From assembly GCA_012295275.1 (NCBI GenBank), contig CM022665.1:8889976-8953975 (forward strand): 64,000 nucleotides of DNA, in the 5' to 3' direction. Source of the DNA: Chrysomallon squamiferum (lineage: Eukaryota > Mollusca > Gastropoda > Neomphalida > Peltospiridae). Shown here piece by piece: positions 53,501-64,000 of this stretch. Each line of letters starts with the position of its first letter. Positions within the stretch are counted from its first letter, which is position 1. The notes under the pieces were generated by a model. That model saw only the letters and a program-made list of their open reading frames with translations. It had not been told where the DNA came from and did no database searches. The translations under genes were made by a program, and so were the position numbers.

Positions 53501-56500
53501 AAGAACATCCACTGTAATCTTTTAAAAACTGGAATTACATTTGAATATCTGTTATTGATAATATTAAATAAATTTAACATGTATCTTTCTTTTCTTCATT
53601 TCAACTCTAATTTTAGTTCAACTTTTATTTCTGATCATTAATTTGACAGATATAAACACAGTGTACCTATTAGGTTTTTCTTATAAACTGATAACAAAGA
53701 ATTTTTGTTTAAAATGAAATTAAAAAAAAAAGGATAAAACTAATACATAAGGTGAAGATAAGTATTCATCATTTTAAGATTATGTTACTATTTATTTGCC
53801 CTATAAAATATAAAATGTGATACGAACCTTCACAGTTTCATAGTTTATCAGTGAGTCAATAGCCATGGATCCTGCCTCGCTATCAGCTTTGTTCATGTCA
53901 ACACGGAATTTGGTCCTAATTAAATGAAACAATAATATCTAAAATACATATTGATTGTAACTGGCAAAATAAAACCTAACGATTTTTGAATGACTACTGT
54001 TATATTTTTAATCAATAACTAATTTTTGAAACTGGGATTTTTACACTGGAAATTGGTTTGTTTTTGTTCTATTTTCCATTTTCAACATCTTAGAAAACAA
54101 ATATTTCTGATAAATAAATTTATCATTGGTTTCTTACTTTCAGACTTAAAAATATTGTCACAATGAAATACACCACCAAAAACAAATGAGTAAATAATAA
54201 ACATACTAATTTTTAATATTTGTAAATACAGAGATGTAGATGTAGTAATAACATGTTACCTCCACTGTGTAATAACTAATGTGAAAATGGTGTATGTTCC
54301 AATGCAGCCAAGAGTAACCAGAGCAAATGTACTTCCACACTTTACATACTGAAAGAAAGGAAAACAAAAGCATGGAAATTTAAACAATAACAGTGTAAAA
54401 TGCATTATTCAAACTTCAATAATATGCAACATTACCAGCATATTATCCTGTTTGTTTTGAAAAGACAACAGCGAAAAAAGGTATTTAGTAATGTTTTGTT
54501 ATTTACATATACAAAATGACATACCATGATCCCCGTGACAAGTGACACTTCAAAGATTGTTGGAACTATATTAAATACCAGAGCTGTCAGAACAAAATTG
54601 ATACCTCTGAAATTGGAAAACAAATTATAATAGGACTTACATACATTCATGTCTATAGATGTGCATTTAGAATTATCTGATTTTGTCTTTTTACCAGTGT
54701 AGAGAATATATTTTTTTTAAATGAATAGTTTTGTATAAAGGTTATGTTTACTGCAACTTAAATAAAACATAACTTGATCCACAGAAGATTTTCTAGCTGT
54801 TGCTTTATACACCTGTACTTATCCCAGCCATGCACACAAGAAAACAAATGAAGCAACAATTTGACAGTTGCATTCCTAAATGAAACTAACCTTGTGCCTC
54901 TATCAATTGCTTTAGACAGGGCACCAGTTTGTCTGTTTAGATGAAAGCTGAGGTCCATGTTGTGTAGATGAAGGAATACCTTTCTTGCTACTGTTCGGAT
55001 GGAGTTCTGGGCAACTTTGGCAAATACAGCATTGCGTAGTTCATTGAGACCTGAAGAACCAGCTCGGGCCAAACCATCTGTGTAAGCGAATTAACTTTGT
55101 TATGCATGTATTTTAAATCATTCATTGATTTAAGATAATTTGTATGTCAAGCAAAGTTTAAATATGATTTACTATATTCACATAAAATTTAAGATCATAT
55201 TGTTTTTATTTACAATATTTTTAATGAAAAGGTCATTAACAGTATACATTAAAATAATTTATGTAATACTGTAGAGTATTTCTACTGAATATTTTACATT
55301 TTCATTTAATGTTTTTGGTATTTAGATTTGTTAAGATAGTCTGTATATTTATTGCAGTTACAAGCTACATGATTTCACATCATTATGTTGTCCTATTTTT
55401 CTGTAGTATTGTCTGAAATAAAAAAAATATTTATTTTGCCACAGTATTTCTGATGAAATTCCCCCCAAATTAAATATGGATTCTGTGTTTTGGGTCAAGG
55501 AAATGAAAACATGTTTTCCATAAAATTTGAAATCGTACAACCTATTATAATATTAAAATAACAAACAATTATTAGACATTAAATCAAGTGAGTTTCCCTC
55601 AGAGAAGAAGGATGTTGAAAAGATATTATGAAAAGGTAATTACTGGCAACACTATTAAAGAAGAGAATTTTAATTACCTTGATGTAATTATTTCTAGACC
55701 ATAACTGTTATTAAACAAAACAAATAATAATAATAATAAAAATCTTAATATATATATTTTTTTAAATGTTCCTATTAATATTCATAATATTTTATTATGC
55801 ATTTAATTTTTAATTTTTTTTCTTTTGGTAATTTAATAGGAAAGCATAATAACATTAATGAGAAACACATTAATACTTACATCCAAGAACAAGAGCTGTT
55901 GCCACAGTTAATATTGTGGCTGGTCCATTTGCCATGTTTAGATAGTTGTTAGGTTCATTTAACCAGTCTACCAAATACTTGAATATAAATGGTACCTGCA
56001 CATTGACAACCTGAAAATATTAAACAAAAGAAATGAATCTCAAAATATGTTTTAAAGATAATTTTGGTATGTTTTTGTTAATTTAGTCAAATAATATGCA
56101 TCTGAATTTATTTTTTAAAATGATTTATAACTTTGTAGTAACAATATATATTAAATCAATTTTTTGTGATATTTAAAACAGAATTCCTTTTTCAGATTAT
56201 TGTCCTAAAGGCTAGTGTTTTCTGTTACAATTTAATACATTATATAAAATTATTTTTCTAATTCATTTTTAAAATTATAATGTAAATTTATGATGTAATT
56301 TTCTAAATTATGAAACTGAAATGTGACCTTTGAACCAGCTAACAGAGCAACAGACACGATAACACGAATCTTGATGGCCTTGCTGTCTTTGGGCCAAACA
56401 TAGGACAACATTGCTCGGATGATGTCCCATGATCGCATATTCTCATCAGCTGCATCAAGTTCATTTGGAGAAAGTGTTGATGCTCCAGGATGAAAACATG

Positions 56501-58242
56501 TTCTCTTCCCTGGTTTCTTAACATACAACTACAAAAAATAAAAAAAATAAATAAAATAAAAATAACATATACATATATAACACAACAAAATGAAGAACCA
56601 GCTTTTACTCTCTGACTTCTTAAATAACAAAAACAAAAATAAAGTTTCAAAAACAAAGTTAATTTAAATATAATTTTTTTTTTTTAATGTAAAAAGTATT
56701 TACATATGATAAATAGTGTAAAATATTTTAATACCACTTGTTTCTAAAACTTTACTTACACTGTAACTTCTGGCAGTTACAAAAACAATTATAGATATAT
56801 GTATATATATCCTACATAATTAACAAATAATATTCTCATTATTTTATGTGTCTATAAAATTCTCTTCTGAATAAAAACATACCTTTTTAAACAAACCGGG
56901 GTTGGTAGTAGCAACTTTCTGCAGATTTCTAGGTTGTACATATCTAGGATTATGTTTTAATTTCTGAAAGGTAAACAAAATACAAAATTTATTATATTTA
57001 GAGAAAATAAAAAAAACTTTGTTTACCATTTTCTTAATAAAAACAATAATTGTTTTCAGGAAAGTAACATTTAAATTTACTATAATATCTGTTTATAATT
57101 ATTCAAGTTAATTAGCTCAATACATCTTTTTAATGTTTATACATACTGTAATTAGTATTTAGAAGTTAATTTATATTGTGATAGGATATATAAATATATT
57201 ATTTAAAAAGATTAAACTGGAAAACAACAGCAATTTGTAATGCAGCAAATAATTACACACACACATCTGTACATACACACACCTACACACACTCGAATGA
57301 CATTTTTATTAGATATTCTATTCTCATTTAGATATAATAATAACAACAAAAATAATAAAGTTAAAAAAAATACATATCTTAACACAATGACAGCATAGGA
57401 GTGGGTTTATTAAAAACTGTATCTGTAATGCTCATATTATTTAAAACAAATTATAACTAAACACTAATCAGAAATTAAATGATTTTTCATAAATTTGGAC
57501 ACAAATGGAAAAAACAACTTCATGTGTGCAACTTAGCAAAATAATAAAAAAGAACATACTATTGATATTGAAATATTTAATTTTAGTTACTAGATATTAG
57601 ATTTATTATAAAAATAAAATATTTAAATATAAGACCGGTTCAGCATTACACATTATTAAAAATAACTACAGCTGTACATTGTTTTCTATTTATTAACACA
57701 TATTAACTTTTATGCAGTATTTCTTGACTGATTACATTTGCATATTCATGACTGAAGCAGATGGTCTCCAATATACTTTATGTTTAATATTTTAATGTAT
57801 ATTAATTGCCAAATTCTATTAATAAGCCTATTTGATATTAATGTAATAATAACTATTAAAACACATACAATATTTTTATTATTAAAATCAAAATAATAAT
57901 ATTTGTGATCAATTATACATTTAGGTGACTATAAACTGAAGATTTCATTTGTCACAACATTATCAAAATTCAAACACGTTTAGTACACAAAGAATATTAC
58001 AAATTATGTCATGTCATGATCTAATCAAGTAAATGTCATCCTCGTGTTGTGGGGTTGAATTTATCCATATCTCAAAAACTCTGAAAACTTACAGTTTTTG
58101 AGATAAATTGAACAGGAGTTTTCAGTAGACTTCTGCAACATGAATGCAGTGCACCAAAATACCGATGTTGTTCCTTTATAACTCTTGAATATCTATAAAC
58201 TCCAGGCGAAAATATTGTACAACGAAAAACTAATAAGGACAT
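50582..58242 (-). CDS. ABCB7: iron-sulfur cluster-related transporter ABCB7, mitochondrial
   Basis: Half-size ABC exporter (Atm1 family) of the inner mitochondrial membrane, needed for cytosolic iron-sulfur protein assembly. Fifteen minus-strand exons in transcript order join in frame to 723 aa (human about 752): 58093-58242, 56883-56963, 56328-56528, 55881-56010, 54891-55077, 54525-54606, 54260-54348, 53828-53915, 53302-53476, 52873-53030, 52602-52765, 52168-52297, 51782-51956, 51268-51371, 50582-50839. Exon 1 encodes an Arg-rich presequence starting [11 protein letters not shown]. The membrane domain includes [31 protein letters not shown] and [14 protein letters not shown]. The nucleotide-binding domain has Walker A GGSGSGKST (split by intron 11), GVVPQDCVLF (Q-loop), signature [14 protein letters not shown], Walker [13 protein letters not shown] and IAHRLSTV (H-loop). 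The C-terminal tail is shorter than in human and lacks the Cys-rich end. Confidence 0.95.
51040..51190. other. GC-richer unexplained segment in ABCB7 intron 14
   Basis: The segment beginning GACCTGAGGAAAAGGCAGCA is visibly richer in G+C than the intron around it. On the minus strand it has a short stop-free stretch without recognisable motifs. Possibly an old transposon or SINE fragment. Confidence 0.3.
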
Positions 58243-58249
58243 TGTAGCA

Positions 58250-58260
58250 AGTTATCTCCC
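58250..58260. promoter_or_regulatory. AGTTATCTCCC motif next to the ABCB7 start
   Basis: In gene orientation it reads GGGAGATAACT and ends seven bases before the ABCB7 ATG. It is the same 11-mer as at 33348-33358, in opposite orientation relative to its gene. CpG sites (CACGTTCACGAGGTGCCG) lie just upstream, consistent with a promoter. Confidence 0.45.
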
Positions 58261-58511
58261 CTGTAACGTGTTCCACCACACGTTCACGAGGTGCCGATAT
58301 ATTTCTTAGCCTATTTTCGGACCTTTGTATTTTAACAATATCAGCTTTACAAGAAATTCAATTCCTTGGTCAGGATTATGTATTTTACAGAGCGACTGAT
58401 TTGTAAAATAATTAATTGTTTCAATTTATTTATTTATTTATTTATCAATCATCATTACCATCATCATGACTGGTTTGGTGTTACAGAAATGAAAAGAACA
58501 CAGAAAGAAAG

Positions 58512-58556
<45 letters not shown>

Positions 58557-59554
58557 CCCAAAACAACAAGAGTTTTGACAAAACTGGGCGAAAGTACGAT
58601 AGTAATTGAAAGATTCATATGCATATGCATAGGCCCTTCGTACGAATGTGTAAAGCTAAAATTCAGTACAACAAAGTCAATTTAAAATACACTATCATTA
58701 TCAAAGTGGGAAAATTAAAATATTTCCATTAACACAAGAACGTGTTCACAATTTCAGTACTTCTAATGTTGCTAATAACGAATTTTCTAGAGGGTTTTCC
58801 ATTTCGATTATCGGTTTCCTGTTACAGTCTGTACTAGAGTTTCGAAGCACGTATAAGCAATAATTACGCAGCCAATATATGTATATAAGTGTTAGATATA
58901 ACAACAACAACAACAATAATAATAAATTAAACCTCTATATCTTTATATTAATTTACTAACGTAATATCTCTTTAAGAGAAAAATGTATACACACATATAT
59001 AGTATAAATACATTTAATTCATAAATATGCTAGTCTACATGGTAAATGAAGAATAGATTTCAGCAGATAAAATAATAAAGATGTCGTTATTGATCTCATC
59101 TAGAATAACTTCAACAAGGAAACAATCACGGAAACGATAATAATTTGTCTGAGAGTGATCTATCTTCACTCTTAATTACAAACCTTATTTTAACTTCTGT
59201 TTTTCATTTCAAATGTCTTGCCCAGAGCCCTGTCCGTAATATCTACACAAAGTGTATCATGCCAGTAAAATAAGTTTAAAACAGTACTTTAAATCGACCA
59301 TCATCTGAATCTTGTACATATGGAATCTTAAGCATTTTTGAAATTTAATAAAATTTGTAATAACTAAAATATTAAATTTTATAAAATTATTTTTAAATTT
59401 TATTATTGGCTAAATTATTTTCTTACATGCGTTTGTTATTTACCTAAAACTGTATTAGGTAGGTTTAGTACATTTAGTCATTGTAAATTATGAACACAGG
59501 GTCGCGTATATGAACATGTATATATATATATATATTATATATAAATACACACAT

Positions 59555-59586
<32 letters not shown>

Positions 59587-59999
59587 TTTAGGCATATTGT
59601 TAGCGTATATTTAAACAGTAAAATGTTTTAACGGTGTATCTCATAGACTATTTCATTATGTTCCGGTTAAAGTAACAAATGGTTACGGCACTGACATGGA
59701 GAATGCTAATAAAAAAATTGGCAAATCACCCAAACCTCCCACAGGCGGTCATTTTCTTCAGTTGTTTATGATGCCTAAATTTCCTTGACTGGTAAATGGT
59801 AGATTTATTAACAAGTAGTGGAAAACAAGTTGCATTCTTTGGCGTTTGCAGACAAAACTAAATTATACGTAGTTTAGTAACGCTATCTAATAACCATCGT
59901 TCTTTGTCCGTGAAGTCAAGTTCAGTAATTGGTACCTCTGCATGCAAATACCTTGATTTGCTGTTAATTATTGTTGAGGGTTTCTCAAAAATCATCGCT
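58261..59999. other. intergenic DNA between ABCB7 and the DEG/ENaC gene
   Basis: The ABCB7 side begins with CpG-bearing promoter-like sequence up to about 58330. The rest is AT-rich with simple repeats, including (CA)n at 58512-58555 and TA runs near 59520. No coding region recognised. Confidence 0.5.
58512..58555. repeat. (CA)n microsatellite
   Basis: About 22 AC units on the plus strand. Confidence 0.95.
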
Positions 60000-60079
60000 T
60001 GTTCAACCCAGGTTCAACGCAAAGCCACGATGGAAATCATAGTTCTTGAGAACAGGAACTGATAACTGATTCTGTTACG
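60000..60079 (+). promoter_or_regulatory. candidate 5' untranslated exon of the DEG/ENaC gene
   Basis: Moderate-GC sequence ending in a strong donor, TTACG|GTAAGT, at 60079/60080. It holds an ATG that opens only an 11-codon frame (60030-60062), so it looks non-coding. A matching acceptor TTATTCCAG ends at 61527, just before the channel ORF. The pairing is inference. Confidence 0.35.
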
Positions 60080-60882
60080 GTAAGTTTATTTTTATTCGTT
60101 GAATATTTGTGTTTTTCTGCTTAAACAGTTTGGTGCCAGATTTGTGTATAAAGCCAGTAGTTTCTAGTCATTTACATCTAGCTAACGTTTTGTTTTTTCT
60201 TTTGTTGTAATGATGATCTCTTAAAAGTTTAAATGGTTCATTACATTTCGAAAACGTAACAGTTTTAAACTAGTTTTATTACATTGCATTTATATCTTCT
60301 TTATGGCTTTTTAAAATATACAGATATTATTTAGTTGAGGATAAGACATTATAGTCACGTTTCTGCTTCATCATTATCGTTCTGTTATACATGATTATTT
60401 ATTTATCCTTTTTTTTTTCTTCTTCTTATCAATAATTACCAGCTGTAACATAATAATAATAATAATAATAAATAAATAAAGGAAAAAAACATACGCACAC
60501 ACAGAAAACCCACTATCAACATCCCCAAAACACCCACACACCGCGAACACACACAAACAAACAAACTCCTCTCACAAATCCACCATAAAAAAAAAAAAAA
60601 AAAAAACAAAATTAAAAAAAAAAAACAGCAAAGGGAAATTAATCCAGCTGCAAGTAAACAGACAATTTCAGTCTCGGAAAACTCAGTAACGATGTAATAA
60701 TGGTATACGTGTATATGTTTTTCTCTCCAAGTATGAAAGTTTCATCTATTTCTTTTGTTTTATTATTTCGTTATTTTCGTTACAACGTACATGTTGCAAA
60801 CATATTATATATGTCTCATATGTTCTGTCTTCTACAGTGTAAGACGTAATTACTTTTTATAAGAACAGACACAGACAGACAG

Positions 60883-60905
60883 ACACACACACACACACAC
60901 ACACA
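60883..60905. repeat. (CA)n microsatellite
   Basis: About 11 AC units, following an imperfect ACAG run. Confidence 0.9.
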
Positions 60906-61580
60906 TACACAAGGCACCTGAGGTGCACAGAATAACGAAGCAATAAGCCACGATGTCTGCTTGAGATACAGTTAACAACGTGGTTATTAAGTCAAGTGAC
61001 TACACCATGTTTTCAAACGAAATGTGTGAGCTGAGGCACGAAAATAGATTATGCTGTTGTGTAGGCAGGCTAACGATGGAGAGGAATCACAGAATTTGAT
61101 CGGCTTACCTCTGTGTTGTTGTTGTTTTTCAGCAGGCTATCAGCATTATCAAATACACTTAAACACTATCAGTCATTGCCAAAAATTAATTACATCTCTC
61201 GCTACTGTTCGCCTTGCTAAATCGTTCAGTATAATGTTACCGTTTTCTACTTTTTTCATCTGTTTTAGAATATAAAAAAATCCTATGTTTTTATATATAC
61301 TGCGACAATAAGACTGGTAAGTTATTGTTTGTGTGTGAGTATTTCTCAGATATCAGCTATTAACTTTTCCAGAATTTATTATTAATTTTGTAATCTATTG
61401 TTAAGCTTTATTTGCAAGTTTTAATCAATAAATAAAATAATGGACGACTACCTTCATAATGTTATATTTGCTGTTAATAAGAGAAAAGTGTTACCTGTTT
61501 CTTACGTTTTATCTATATTTATTCCAGGCAGAATAACAGGGTTAAGACACCATCCAGTTTATTTGAGAAGTAAGAATTCA

Positions 61581-63185
61581 ATGGCAGATAGACCAGGGAA
61601 TGTAAAATTAATGGCTTTGAAGCTGGTTTGTCAGTTGGGATCGGAAAGCAATGCTCATGGGTTTGCAAGAATATTCAATTCAAGGAAAAGAAAAAGAAAG
61701 TATGTCTGGATAGTGCTTGTTTGCCTTGGATTTCTTGCAGCCATTGTTCAGTTAACAAACCTTGTGATGAAATACCTTGATTATCAGGTGGTGGAGGTTT
61801 CAGTCATCAAGGACAGCGAACAAATTACATTTCCAGCTATCACTGTTTGTAATATTGAGCCGATGTCCACTAAAAAACTGAGGGTTCTTTTAGAAAAGAA
61901 TAATTCAGATACACGTAACTGGCTGAGGTTTCTGGAACATTATCAGTTCGACAGTCAAACTGCCCATTATTCTTCCATTGTGGCTTTTTATGAAAATGTT
62001 GGAAACGAAGCTGTCTTTGTCCGCCATGACGTCAATGATTTTATTGTTCATTGTCGCTTCAATCTAATGCCTTGTTCCTCAACAAATTTTACTACTAGTT
62101 GGGATAGTAATTATTACAATTGCTTCACTTTTAACAGCGCGGGAAACGAAAATGCACTGTTACATTCGTCAGGTCCTCAACATGGCTTGTCTTTGGTGAT
62201 TTCACTGGAAAACAAACGACCGCCATTAGGCGTATACGGACTTTACGACATAAGTTCCAACAATCGCCACAGTGCTGGGGCAAGGCTTGTAATACATGCT
62301 CCTGGCACGATGCCTAGTCCTGTTGATCAAGGCATTGATGTACCACCTGGGTTCTCATCTTCGGTGGGGTTAAAAATTGTACACCATACAAGACTATCTA
62401 AACCTTATGGAAACTGTTCTGACAGTAGGTTGACTGGAACTAAACATTACAAAAATTCCTTTTTTGCTTGTCTCCAGATTTGCAAGCAAAACGAAGTCAT
62501 TAAAGAGTGTGGATGTAAATCAGCGAGTCTGCCACAAGTTCGTTTCTCGGAGTTACCTTTCTGCGGTACTGTGCCGGACTGGAGAAAACGTCTGAAATAT
62601 AAAGAGCTGTATTCAAAGCATATTCACAATCCAGCTCTGGCTTGTGAAATGCGAGTCAGAAATAAAATGATAGACGACAGAAGCTATGAAACCACTTGCA
62701 ATTGCTATCATCCTTGTCGTGAAACCCTCTACAAAAGATCAGCTTCCCTCTCATACTGGCCTCTGGAATTCTACCAGTTAGACGCGCTGAAAGTATTGTA
62801 CGGAGATCAAATTAATCATCATTTTCTTAATGATGCCTTTCAGTCGTTGACTGACGTCATGAACACGACTAACCACTCATTAGGTAATGAGCAGCTCTCT
62901 ATGAAACAACGTATGAAGGTTGAAAGTGCTTCAGGACAAGTTAGACAAAACCTTCTTCGTCTCAATATTTATTTAGAAGATCTGAGCGTTATAGAATTTC
63001 GCCAGTTTCCAGCCTATGAGCTGACTGATTTGTTGGCTAATATCGGGGGCACTTTAGGTTTGTGGATGGGAGTCTCTATTTTAACCATAATGGAATTTAT
63101 GGAGCTTGTTATGTGTCTCGTGGCTATGACTTTTTCTTCAATATGGGGTGCAGAAAACAAGGTCAACAAGCCATCATACATATGA
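61581..63185 (+). CDS. DEG/ENaC-family sodium channel (FaNaC/ASIC-like)
   Basis: Trimeric, amiloride-type cation channel subunit of the plasma membrane. From Met 61581 the product is 534 aa; the frame is also open back to a Met at 61440 (581 aa), but TTATTCCAG ending at 61527 looks like a splice acceptor, so the upstream part may be intron. Numbering from 61440: the His-Gly gating motif is at 73-74, TM1 about 88-110, the FPAITVCN box at 131-138, CFTFNSAG in the palm/finger region, Cys-rich thumb segments (CLQICKQNEVIKECGCKS and TCNCYHPCRETLY), and TM2 with the G-x-S selectivity filter (GVS, 544-546). The cytoplasmic tail is very short. The whole coding region is one exon, unlike every other gene here. 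The best family fit is the FMRFamide- or proton-gated group; the ligand cannot be told from sequence, so no symbol is given. Confidence 0.92.
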   Translation: MADRPGNVKLMALKLVCQLGSESNAHGFARIFNSRKRKRKYVWIVLVCLGFLAAIVQLTNLVMKYLDYQVVEVSVIKDSEQITFPAITVCNIEPMSTKKLRVLLEKNNSDTRNWLRFLEHYQFDSQTAHYSSIVAFYENVGNEAVFVRHDVNDFIVHCRFNLMPCSSTNFTTSWDSNYYNCFTFNSAGNENALLHSSGPQHGLSLVISLENKRPPLGVYGLYDISSNNRHSAGARLVIHAPGTMPSPVDQGIDVPPGFSSSVGLKIVHHTRLSKPYGNCSDSRLTGTKHYKNSFFACLQICKQNEVIKECGCKSASLPQVRFSELPFCGTVPDWRKRLKYKELYSKHIHNPALACEMRVRNKMIDDRSYETTCNCYHPCRETLYKRSASLSYWPLEFYQLDALKVLYGDQINHHFLNDAFQSLTDVMNTTNHSLGNEQLSMKQRMKVESASGQVRQNLLRLNIYLEDLSVIEFRQFPAYELTDLLANIGGTLGLWMGVSILTIMEFMELVMCLVAMTFSSIWGAENKVNKPSYI

Positions 63186-64000
63186 ATAGAACCAAGCCTT
63201 AGTAATGCAAAACAGTAAAACCAGTGACATAAAAGAAATGAACAGATTTGAATATGCCAGCGTAAAGTGATATAAGGCGAAAGTGGCACAGTTTCGATCT
63301 AGGCAATTTTACGACAGACAGAACTTAAATTCCTGAAATATGAAGTTAACAGAAGTTATTTCACTGCTGGAAGAACTTTTATATATTTTAGAAATTACTT
63401 TGAGGTTAGAAACAAGTAATAATTTTTTTCTTCTTTGGATGTCCTTTATACATGGATTCATTAATGTGTGGTAATAAAGAAGTCGAAAAAGAGATGATAT
63501 AATTGTAAATAAATAAATAAAAATAACAACAACAGTTTACGTGTAAACACTCTCACTTGACTTCATCATATATATGTCGAAAATTATATCACTTATAGGA
63601 ACTACCTGCAAGTATGCAACACAAAGTTACATCTAGAAAAATTCCTGTTCACAACGCAAAAATACTTTTTTTTAAATTTTACTTTTTTTTTTTTTTTTAA
63701 ATTTATTTATTTATTTTTATTCTTATTATTGTTAATATTATTTAGACAGAAAACAACAGTTTCTAAAAACAAACTCTTGCCCAATAACTGACATAAAATT
63801 TCCTTCCGGACAAAAACCACAATTTTTTACTTTCCAAAAGTTTATAATAGTAACAAAATATTGAACTTCATTCCCACCGGCCGCTTTATGGCAAAAACCT
63901 TTGCGAACAAAAGAAAAGAAAAAATGTACTGGTATAGAAATACTCACCCCGCCCCCCTTCATAAACAGCAGTATTTTATAAATCGCTCAGTGTGTTTCAG
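63186..64000. other. DEG/ENaC 3' UTR and downstream DNA
   Basis: AATAAA at 63473-63478 (about 290 bases past the stop) is the likely poly(A) signal. The remainder, with a T-rich run at about 63665-63725, has no recognisable gene; an open frame on the minus strand at 63738-63962 lacks motifs. Confidence 0.5.

Noticed and set aside
58617-58632. Palindromic CATATGCATATGCAT run
   Set aside because: Short AT-rich palindrome that could bind POU or homeodomain factors, but such sequences are expected often in this composition.

Overview
The window is animal nuclear DNA, roughly 70% A+T by eye. It is gene-dense, with many small GT-AG introns, frequent simple repeats and no sign of operons or bacterial signals. 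The protein set has clear bilaterian orthologues. A DEG/ENaC channel gene with an uninterrupted coding exon, together with an AGTTATCTCCC motif next to two starts, makes a lophotrochozoan, probably a mollusc, my best guess. That taxonomic call is inference.

Layout. (1) 586-6677 (+): ATP5PO, the OSCP subunit of mitochondrial ATP synthase, 8 exons. (2) 6.7-10.9 kb: non-coding DNA with a broken LINE reverse-transcriptase relic (9601-10023, -) and a possible promoter or first exon at about 8.16-8.31 kb. (3) 11007-25718 (+): EFCAB6, 29 coding exons, 1527 aa, 13 pairs of EF-hand-like motifs; one intron carries a duplicated exon fragment. (4) 25.7-28.9 kb: no recognisable gene. (5) 29299-30844 (+): DYNLT1-type dynein light chain. 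(6) 33452-37935 (+): POLR1C, shared subunit of RNA polymerases I and III, convergent with (7) 38993-43123 (-): GDPGP1, GDP-D-glucose phosphorylase. (8) A compact divergent promoter separates GDPGP1 from 43313-45954 (+): COQ3, ubiquinone O-methyltransferase. (9) 47430-49334 (+): EEF1AKMT1, eEF1A lysine methyltransferase, convergent with (10) 50582-58242 (-): ABCB7, mitochondrial ABC half-transporter, 15 exons. (11) 61581-63185 (+): DEG/ENaC channel with an uninterrupted coding region.

The genes are mostly housekeeping. Three products act in mitochondria (ATP5PO, COQ3, ABCB7), two are axonemal or dynein proteins (EFCAB6, DYNLT1), and one is a neuronal-type channel. I see no evidence that they form one pathway. 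Exon models were built by hand from splice signals, reading phase and remembered family sequence. All nine models join in frame; the first exons of GDPGP1 and COQ3 and the start of the channel are the least certain parts.

The most interesting items are a 60-bp duplicated EFCAB6 exon fragment inside an upstream intron, the modular 26-motif EFCAB6 architecture with recurring intron positions, the shared AGTTATCTCCC motif, splice-acceptor-like sequence just upstream of several start codons, and the intron-free channel ORF. I did not find a clearly novel biological system.
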